Source: a virus
Strand: one strand, 5' to 3'
DNA length: 32,108 nt
IMG/VR virus record: IMGVR_UViG_3300043466_003046
Location: 1-32,108 of that record
Shown: positions 6,766 to 11,649 of the stretch, piece by piece
Layout of the letters: every line of letters starts with the position of its first letter
How positions within the stretch are numbered: the first letter of the stretch is position 1
The notes under the pieces: model-generated
What the model was told of the DNA's origin: nothing
Databases searched by the model: none
The model's input: the letters and a program-made list of their open reading frames with translations, nothing else
Made by a program: the position numbers and the translations under genes

Positions 6766-6793
6766 TTTTTATGGGAAATTCCCATAAGGTCAA
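6766..6793 (-). promoter_or_regulatory. Candidate early leftward promoter
   Basis: Reading leftward, TTGACC (6788-6793) is followed after 16 nt by TAAAAA (6766-6771). Operator 1 lies in the spacer, so a bound repressor would block it. The -10 is poor. A second weak pair, TTCCCA...TGTTAT, lies slightly upstream and overlaps operator 2. Confidence 0.45.
6771..6785. promoter_or_regulatory. Operator 1, perfect palindrome
   Basis: ATGGGAAATTCCCAT has 7-bp arms around a central base. The core ATGGGA...TCCCAT recurs at 6823-6837, 52 bp away (about five helical turns). The divergent position next to the HTH repressor gene marks it as a likely repressor site. Confidence 0.75.
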
Positions 6794-6822
6794 TAGGAAA
6801 ATAACATGATCGCGTAATTTTT

Positions 6823-6837
6823 ATGGGAAAGTCCCAT
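6823..6837. promoter_or_regulatory. Operator 2, near-perfect palindrome
   Basis: ATGGGAAAGTCCCAT has 6-bp perfect arms identical to operator 1. It lies 20 bp before the repressor ATG and would cover the -35 region of the repressor's own promoter, suggesting autoregulation. A short -10-like TACATT (6846-6851) ends 6 nt before the ATG, so the transcript may be leaderless. Confidence 0.7.
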
Positions 6838-6857
6838 TTTTAGGGTACATTCGCCCC

Positions 6858-7265
6858 ATGATTCCGTTCGACGAAATAGACCAGCGCCTTGAAAAACTAG
6901 GGCGAAACCGAAAGTGGCTTGTCGAAGCCACCGGTAGATCCGATCACGCTATCCGCTCGGCATTGGCTCCCAATGCTACCTCGAAGTCCCGCAGCGCCCT
7001 GCTGCAAAAGGCTTTGACCGACGCCATTGAGCGCGAGGAATCCGAGCAGGCAAAGAAGCCGGAACTCACAAAGTCGATCTCGCTTGAACCTTCGATTGAG
7101 GAATACCGGTTCTGGTCGGAGGCTTTCAAATCGAGCCCGTACTCGACCATTGAGGAATGGGCGGTCGCTGCGCTGAATGGATCATCCGGTGCGCTGCATG
7201 TCCTCCCGACATCCATGGTCGCCGAAGAGCCTGCCGAGTATGGAGCAAAGAGAAGGCCGAAGTGA
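6858..7265 (+). CDS. Short CI-like HTH repressor
   Basis: The 135-residue protein is the only rightward gene next to the operators. Its N-terminal 45 residues form a likely helix-turn-helix (LGRNRKWLVEATGRSDHAIR). The C-terminal half (YRFWSEAFKSSPYSTIEEW) is helical and could dimerise. It has no LexA/S24 self-cleavage domain, so induction would differ from lambda CI or need an antirepressor. No Shine-Dalgarno precedes the ATG, and the promoter elements lie so close that a leaderless mRNA is plausible, as for lambda cI made from PRM. It is followed by a strong terminator. Confidence 0.7.
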   Translation: MIPFDEIDQRLEKLGRNRKWLVEATGRSDHAIRSALAPNATSKSRSALLQKALTDAIEREESEQAKKPELTKSISLEPSIEEYRFWSEAFKSSPYSTIEEWAVAALNGSSGALHVLPTSMVAEEPAEYGAKRRPK

Positions 7266-7345
7266 TCGCCATGTATCCAGCGCGGAGGTATGCGAGCTGG
7301 GCGTCAATCGTCCACACTTTTACCGCATCGGTAATGCTCGCCGGA

Positions 7346-7377
7346 CCATTTTCCTGACGCTACGAAAATGGTTTTTT
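7346..7377 (+). terminator. Rho-independent terminator after the repressor
   Basis: An 8-bp perfect stem, CCATTTTC/GAAAATGG, with a 10-nt loop is followed directly by six T (7372-7377). It would end repressor transcripts before attP and the integrase. Confidence 0.8.
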
Positions 7378-7383
7378 GCGCGT

Positions 7384-7407
7384 ATGGTCCCTGAAGGGTC
7401 CATTTTT
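7384..7407 (+). terminator. Second hairpin with T-tract
   Basis: ATGGTCCCTGAAGGGTCCAT can fold with one internal mismatch around a TGAA loop and runs into TTTTT. It lies just behind the first terminator and is probably a backup; it may also be a protein site, since its arms resemble the operators. Confidence 0.5.
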
Positions 7408-7452
7408 AAGACAAGGCCCGCAATCCTAGATGAATAGCGGGTCCGCCTGTTC

Positions 7453-7497
7453 TTCGTAATGAGCAGGTCGTCGGTTCAAATCCGACCAGCGGCTCCA
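7453..7497 (+). other. attP core: 3' half of a tRNA-Thr (anticodon CGT)
   Basis: The 45 bases from TTCGTAA to CCA equal the anticodon loop, 3' anticodon strand (TGAGC), variable loop, T-arm (GTCGG TTCAAAT CCGAC), acceptor strand CAGCGGC, T and CCA of a tRNA-Thr. The 5' half of the tRNA is absent, so it is not a gene. Its position 80 bp upstream of the integrase makes it the likely attP core, which restores the host tRNA on integration. Confidence 0.85.
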
Positions 7498-7577
7498 TTT
7501 TACTAGGGTTTTTGAGGGTAAAAAGGGAAAAAGAAGAAACTTGAGAAAGCACGAAAGGGCCATAAGGTGCAGGCAAG

Positions 7578-8642
7578 ATGCCGCGCGTAGCTGAGATCAA
7601 ACCGTTCAAGACGCCTCAAGGATGGCGGGTAAATATCCCGAAGAGCATGGCCGCCGATGGAAAGCGGCATAAAAAATACTTCCGCACGGAATCCGAGGCG
7701 AATCGATACGCGGGCAAGCTGAGGTCGCAATACGCCTCGGGTGTCCGGGGATCGGCGCTACCTCTTGCGATCGCTTTGCAGGCGACTGAGGCCATCAGCA
7801 TCCTCGAAGGTACCGGCGTTGGACTGGTCGAGGCGGCGAAGATCGTGGCGAAGCAAATGGCGACCTCAGGCGCGCAGGAAACATTCAGCGAGCGGTACGA
7901 TCGCGCCATGCTCGATGGCGAAGGCAGGTGGTCGAAACGCTACCGGCAGGACATGGATCGTATGCTGCGGTGGTTACCAAAAGGTTTTTTGGCAAAGCCC
8001 TGCGGGGTGATCGACCGGGGTGTCATTGAAAAAGCCCTGGTCGAAGATCGGAAACTCTCCCGTGCGACGATCGACATGCGGACGACGCGCATCCTCGCCA
8101 TCCTTCACTACCGCGAGCGGCACCGGAAAAGCTCGGAGATCAAGATCCTCACGCTGGCTGAGGTGGAGAAGGTGCTCGGGCATTGCCAGACGGTCGAGGA
8201 GCGGCGTGTGGTGGCTCTCCTCGCCTTTGCGGGCATCCGACCGGATGCTGAGTCGGGAGAGATCGCGCGGCTCGACTGGGAGGCTGTGGGAGCGAAGGAA
8301 ATCTACATTGCGCCCACGACATCGAAGACCGGATCGGACCGGCATATTGAAATCACGCCGAGGCTGCGGGCGGAGATCGACGGCCACCCTGCCAGCGGGC
8401 CGGTGCTACCTGCGGGTTGGCGGCGAGCTTGGCAGCGGATCAGGAAGGCGGCGGGCATTGCCGGCGAGCAGGACATTCTCCGGCATTCGTTTGCCTCGCA
8501 TTATCTCGCGGCGAGCGATGAAGCGCGGGCAAAGGCAGCGATGGGTCACACGGCAGGCAGCTCGACGCTCTTCCGGCACTACCGGCGGGCGGTGACGCAG
8601 ACCGATGGGTTGGCTTACTTCGGCATGTGCCAGGATAAGTAG
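7578..8642 (+). CDS. int: Tyrosine integrase
   Basis: This 354-residue site-specific recombinase has an N-terminal arm-type region (KPFKTPQGWRVNIPKSM, then FRTESEANRYAGKLRSQYAS), a core-binding helical region and a C-terminal catalytic domain. Catalytic landmarks are AFAGIRPDAE (Arg I), TSKTGSDRHIEI (the beta-hairpin Lys), ILRHSFASHYL (Arg II), AAMGHTAG (His) and FRHYRRAV (Tyr nucleophile). The usual His three residues before Arg II is Asp, an unusual replacement. The C-terminal style LRHSF...MGH...FRHYR is one I associate with Verrucomicrobia-type integrases. It would integrate the circle at the tRNA-Thr site. Confidence 0.93.
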   Translation: MPRVAEIKPFKTPQGWRVNIPKSMAADGKRHKKYFRTESEANRYAGKLRSQYASGVRGSALPLAIALQATEAISILEGTGVGLVEAAKIVAKQMATSGAQETFSERYDRAMLDGEGRWSKRYRQDMDRMLRWLPKGFLAKPCGVIDRGVIEKALVEDRKLSRATIDMRTTRILAILHYRERHRKSSEIKILTLAEVEKVLGHCQTVEERRVVALLAFAGIRPDAESGEIARLDWEAVGAKEIYIAPTTSKTGSDRHIEITPRLRAEIDGHPASGPVLPAGWRRAWQRIRKAAGIAGEQDILRHSFASHYLAASDEARAKAAMGHTAGSSTLFRHYRRAVTQTDGLAYFGMCQDK

Positions 8643-8674
8643 CAACGGACGAAAAGCGGGTGAATCTGAGTAAT

Positions 8675-8695
8675 AGGTCAAGGACAGCTTGACCT
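8675..8695. terminator. Convergent hairpin between integrase and leftward late end
   Basis: AGGTCAAG and CTTGACCT form a perfect 8-bp stem around GACAG, between the converging ends of the integrase and the 80-residue gene. There is no T-tract on either side, so it may slow or protect transcript ends rather than act as a classical terminator. Confidence 0.45.
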
Positions 8696-8707
8696 GTGGC
8701 GCTTATC

Positions 8708-8950
8708 TCAACGCTTGGAGTAAAGGTTAGCGACCTTACCGTTAATGCGAGTTTTTCGCGCAATCAAGGCACCTTGACTGACCATTCTTTTGATCCGATA
8801 GGCTGCCGTTGCAAATGTGATGGTCGGCTCTTTTTTGAGCGCCTGCTCAAAGAACTCATTCGATGAGAACTCATCCGCGCGCTGCGGCTCATCGACGAGT
8901 TGCGAAAGCGCGAACTCCAATGAGTTAAGATTTCCGATCTTTTTTGCCAT
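8708..8950 (-). CDS. Small winged-helix-like protein
   Basis: The 80-residue protein beginning MAKKIGNLNSLEFALSQLVD has a C-terminal pattern (AAYRIKRMVSQGALIARKTR...LYSKR) like the recognition helix and wing of winged-helix regulators. It is the last leftward gene of the late direction and ends next to the integrase. It may regulate lysogeny or late genes, or be a separate moron. Its ATG has a leader with AACACATCAAAACGAC and no Shine-Dalgarno. Fold call is by pattern only. Confidence 0.55.
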   Translation of the reverse strand: MAKKIGNLNSLEFALSQLVDEPQRADEFSSNEFFEQALKKEPTITFATAAYRIKRMVSQGALIARKTRINGKVANLYSKR

Positions 8951-8978
8951 GTCGTTTTGATGTGTTACAATTTCCGGC

Positions 8979-9773
8979 TTATTTTGCCGTGTACACTCTG
9001 GGGTGGACGATCGGCAGCTCGCCCTTCTCGACCGATCGCCAATCGAGGATAATGGCGGATGGCTGCGGGATCGCGGCAGGGACGACCTTGCGCCCGAAGC
9101 GGGTGATCCCCTGCCATGCGCCGGTCACGATGCTCATCGAGTTGCCGTCAGACCACACGCCATGCCGATGGCGGTGCGCCCGGCAGATCACCTTCGGGAT
9201 CGGTCTACCCATCCGCGCCGCCTCATGGATCTCGACTCCGAGGTTGATGGAATGCTGTGCCGCTTCGAGGTAGGGGCGCGAGGTGGTGCCGATGTGGTGG
9301 GCGAAACTGCAAAGGCATCCATTCACATCGAGGTCGAGGCGATCCCAAGCGTATTGGCCGGTCTGCGGATCGCGGGTGCCGCCTAGTGCCGAGCCGATGC
9401 GGATCTCGTCATTGCGAGTATGGCATTCTGTGCCTTTCACCACATGCAGGCGGGCTGCTTTGTCTGCTAGCGGTGCAAGCACATCGAGCACGGCGGTTGT
9501 CTGGTCGCCGACATCAGCGCTCATGACCTGCAGGGATTTGTGGTGGATGCCTTCCACAAGATCGCCATTGAGCACGAGCTCGAAGTCGTCCTTGCCGATG
9601 GTGGTCTTTGCCCAGCCCAGCATGTCTTGCCAGCATGCCCAGAGCCATTCTTGGAATTTGTTCTGCCCGATCGGGAATCCTTCGTTGGCGACGAATCCCT
9701 CGGGCCAGAGTCCGACGGTGCTGCCGATGTGGAGGTCGGAAAGTAGAAGGATGACTTTGGACTTGGCTTTCAT
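8979..9773 (-). CDS. Calcineurin-like metallophosphoesterase
   Basis: The 264-residue protein has the ordered metal motifs of the metallophosphoesterase superfamily: SDLHIGS (D13, H15), LNGDLVEG (G70-D71), GTECH at 114-118 in place of the usual GNHE/D, AHH at 158-160, and RAHRHRH at 198-204 for the GHxH motif. Family members hydrolyse phosphomonoesters, phosphodiesters or nucleic acids with two metal ions. Similar genes occur in many phages without a proven role. It ends the late operon after the lysis genes and overlaps the HExxH gene by 4 nt. The altered motif III suggests a divergent subgroup. Confidence 0.85.
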   Translation of the reverse strand: MKAKSKVILLLSDLHIGSTVGLWPEGFVANEGFPIGQNKFQEWLWACWQDMLGWAKTTIGKDDFELVLNGDLVEGIHHKSLQVMSADVGDQTTAVLDVLAPLADKAARLHVVKGTECHTRNDEIRIGSALGGTRDPQTGQYAWDRLDLDVNGCLCSFAHHIGTTSRPYLEAAQHSINLGVEIHEAARMGRPIPKVICRAHRHRHGVWSDGNSMSIVTGAWQGITRFGRKVVPAAIPQPSAIILDWRSVEKGELPIVHPRVYTAK

Positions 9774-10057
9774 TTTTTGCGCTTGGTGGTGAGGGCGTCG
9801 TAGCTCGGCCAGAAGATGGTATCCATCGCCCTCACGATCGCTTCCTCGGGGAGCTTGTCGATGTAGGCGATGCCGGAGAGTGAGAGAGCGGCGTGAAGCA
9901 TTTCGTGGCGGAGGGTTTGTTGCATCACATGTGGTGGCCCTGGGCGGATCGCGATGCGTAAAAGGTCGGGGTCGTAGTGTCCGAAGTCTGGGATAGAGTC
10001 ATCGACTGCGACCTCGATCGTGTGTCCTGCCATGCGGATGCTTTTGGGCAGCGTCAT
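9770..10057 (-). CDS. Small HExxH metalloprotease-like protein
   Basis: This 95-residue protein has RHEMLHAALS, an HExxH zinc motif at H51-E52-x-x-H55. A possible third ligand lies in LPEEAIVRAM about 20 residues later, as in ImmA/IrrE- or SprT-type gluzincin-like domains. It is about half the usual family length and lacks an HTH partner domain. It could cleave a repressor, process a virion or lysis protein, or be a degraded domain. The start ATG overlaps a short frame ending in TGA, and a TTTGACG element lies 16 nt before it. Confidence 0.65.
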   Translation of the reverse strand: MTLPKSIRMAGHTIEVAVDDSIPDFGHYDPDLLRIAIRPGPPHVMQQTLRHEMLHAALSLSGIAYIDKLPEEAIVRAMDTIFWPSYDALTTKRKK

Positions 10058-10075
10058 TCGATGAAGGGTGGCGCG

Positions 10076-10639
10076 TCAAACAATCGGGCCGTCGCAGAGG
10101 ATGTACTCGAAACCCTTTTGGTTCGCCTTCTTCATCTCCGCGCGCGCGAGCAGATAGAACGCATTCCATTGCGCGGGCGGGATGGTCTGACATCCGAGAG
10201 AACTTGTCGTGGTGTGGCCGCCGCGATGGATGTTGATCGCGATGCCTTGCTTGATGCCGTCCATGCCGTCGCGCATGACCGGCAGGGCTTCGCCTTTGGT
10301 GTTCGGGCGAAACGCGGGATATCCTCCACCGGGGCGCGTGATGCCGTGGTTGCCGGGCTTGTACGGGTGGACGCCTGAGATCAGCGAGGCGATGCCAGGG
10401 CGATGACGGCTCGGGTCGGTGTTGGCATTGAAGGCGGCGAAGGTTTCGGGGCCGACGACGAAGATGGCATCGTCGTAGATGCCGCGGTCGTTCTTGCCTT
10501 TCGCGCCCATGGTTTCGCGGTAGTAGCCGCGAATGCCGACCACGAACATCGGCGGCAGCAGTTCGTCGGGGTAGGCTTTGCACCACACCTTCACTGCGGC
10601 TGCCATGACCGCAAACTGTTTGGCTCGCGGCTTGTTCAT
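10076..10639 (-). CDS. L,D-transpeptidase (YkuD)-like cell-wall enzyme, probable endolysin
   Basis: The 187-residue protein has a YkuD-like active site: INIHRGGHTTTSSLGCQTIP, giving His138, Gly140, then Ser147, Gly149 and Cys150. In the YkuD fold, Cys is the nucleophile and His its partner on meso-diaminopimelate-containing peptide stems. Downstream lies QWNAF...Y.L, common in small phage members. It has no signal peptide or membrane anchor (MNKPRAKQFAVMAAAVKV). Two small membrane proteins and a lipoprotein-like peptide lie just upstream, as in a lysis cassette. It therefore probably cleaves or remodels host peptidoglycan at lysis. No lysozyme, amidase or chitinase-type endolysin is seen elsewhere. 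Confidence 0.7.
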   Translation of the reverse strand: MNKPRAKQFAVMAAAVKVWCKAYPDELLPPMFVVGIRGYYRETMGAKGKNDRGIYDDAIFVVGPETFAAFNANTDPSRHRPGIASLISGVHPYKPGNHGITRPGGGYPAFRPNTKGEALPVMRDGMDGIKQGIAINIHRGGHTTTSSLGCQTIPPAQWNAFYLLARAEMKKANQKGFEYILCDGPIV

Positions 10640-10646
10640 GGGTCAG

Positions 10647-10832
10647 TTATTTTTCGGCGATGATCTCCAGCACGCGAAGAGCGGCTGGAGCGTCGATGGT
10701 CGCATCTTTGCTGCCATCCGGGTTGACCCGCAGGGTGCAGCTTGTCATCACGGCGACGGCTGCCCAGATGAGCAGCGAGGCGATCAAAGCCCAGATGAGG
10801 CCGACTCGGTCGGAATTGGTTTCAGAGTTCAT
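10647..10832 (-). CDS. Small membrane/lipoprotein-like peptide, spanin candidate
   Basis: This 61-residue protein has a hydrophobic N-terminal segment (GLIWALIASLLIWAAVAVM) followed at once by TSC, a near-lipobox. A hydrophilic domain follows (TLRVNPDGSKDATIDAPAAL). If Cys32 is lipidated, it would sit on the periplasmic side and could act as a spanin-like protein; otherwise it is a single-pass membrane protein. The -3 position of the lipobox is Met, which is atypical. It overlaps the two-helix membrane gene and sits between it and the endolysin. Confidence 0.55.
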   Translation of the reverse strand: MNSETNSDRVGLIWALIASLLIWAAVAVMTSCTLRVNPDGSKDATIDAPAALRVLEIIAEK

Positions 10833-11028
10833 CGCGGTAAGTTTGTTTTTCAGAGGTGTCGATGTAGCTGCGGGCGGTCGTCAGCGCGGTGCCGAGCAGG
10901 CCGAGGGCGAAGCCGATCACCTGCTTGGTGTCGGCGAAATTGATCGTCGCGAGCCCGGCAGATCCGGCGCTTACCACGGCGATCAGGACATAGAGGACGA
11001 GGCGGAGGGTGCTTTGTTCGGGTGTCAT
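10822..11028 (-). CDS. Two-helix membrane protein, holin candidate
   Basis: The 68-residue protein has two hydrophobic helices (LRLVLYVLIAVVSAGSAGLA and QVIGFALGLLGTALTTARSY) and a charged C-terminal tail. This is the usual size and topology of a class II phage holin, which forms membrane lesions that release or activate the endolysin. It lies directly upstream of the lipoprotein-like peptide and endolysin. The first ATG of the frame is used; it follows a G-poor leader and is 4 nt past the stop of the preceding gene. Confidence 0.65.
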   Translation of the reverse strand: MTPEQSTLRLVLYVLIAVVSAGSAGLATINFADTKQVIGFALGLLGTALTTARSYIDTSEKQTYRDEL

Positions 11029-11032
11029 GGTT

Positions 11033-11362
11033 TTATCGGGTCAGGTGTTCTTTCACTTCACGCAGGATGTCAGAATTTTGCTCGATCACGCGGTGGTTTT
11101 GCGAGGTGATCTCGACGAGTTGTTGAAACTGCTTATCGCGTTCGAGATCGCGTTGCTCGAACTTGGATTCGGACTTGTCGAGTCGAGCGACGAGCCAGCG
11201 CAGGGCGAACAAGGCGGCACCAAGCGCACCGAGCGGCCCGGTGAGGATCTGCATCCATTCGGGCATTTCGAGCGACTCAGCGGTGATCGAGGCCAGCTTG
11301 CCACCTGCCACGCCAGAGAGCATGACGGTTGCGGCGGAGAGGGTGTGGGTGGTGATGGTCAT
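11033..11362 (-). CDS. Membrane protein with C-terminal coiled coil, lysis-cassette associated
   Basis: A 109-residue protein with an N-terminal hydrophobic region (LSAATVMLSGVAGGKLA), a second segment (GPLGALGAALFALRWLVARL) and then a charged helix of about 50 residues (KSESKFEQRDLERDKQFQQL...) likely to be a coiled coil. This resembles holin-like or antiholin proteins found in phage lysis modules, but it could also be a tail-end protein. It overlaps the upstream gene by 4 nt (ATGA). Confidence 0.6.
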   Translation of the reverse strand: MTITTHTLSAATVMLSGVAGGKLASITAESLEMPEWMQILTGPLGALGAALFALRWLVARLDKSESKFEQRDLERDKQFQQLVEITSQNHRVIEQNSDILREVKEHLTR

Positions 11363-11649
11363 GCCCAGAAAATGTTAGGTGTGGATTCGTCGGTGGGGCG
11401 TTGCTCGCCGGAGGCAGATGACCACGCGATGAACTGCTCGCCGCCTGCGGGAATCGGGATGCCAACGAGATCACGGAAGAGAACCCACCAGTCCGAGCCT
11501 TGATGCTCACCGATGATGTGGAGTGCGTATTCATGGGACGCGAGGGCGATTTGCTCGTTGCCTTCGTCGTCGATTACAGCAAATCCGTTGGCTAGTCCGA
11601 ACTGGACTGCGGTGGCGCGTGATGGGAATTTTAAGAGGTAGTCGGTCAT
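11359..11649 (-). CDS. Small protein downstream of the tail fibre
   Basis: The 96-residue protein begins MTDYLLKFPSRATAVQFGLANG and contains GSDWWVLFRDLVGIPIP. A similar arrangement, a roughly 100-residue gene right behind a fibre, is common in phages and often encodes a fibre accessory or chaperone. I do not recognise a family. The start overlaps the fibre stop (ATGA), which supports coupling. Confidence 0.6.
   Translation of the reverse strand: MTDYLLKFPSRATAVQFGLANGFAVIDDEGNEQIALASHEYALHIIGEHQGSDWWVLFRDLVGIPIPAGGEQFIAWSSASGEQRPTDESTPNIFWA

Noticed and set aside
7240-7437. Rightward frame of 65 codons with an HTH-looking piece after the repressor
   Set aside because: It contains both terminator hairpins and has no ribosome site; it is more likely non-coding sequence in front of attP.
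7441-7500. tRNA-Thr gene
   Set aside because: Only the 3' half is present; upstream bases cannot form the 5' acceptor strand, D arm or a correct anticodon stem.
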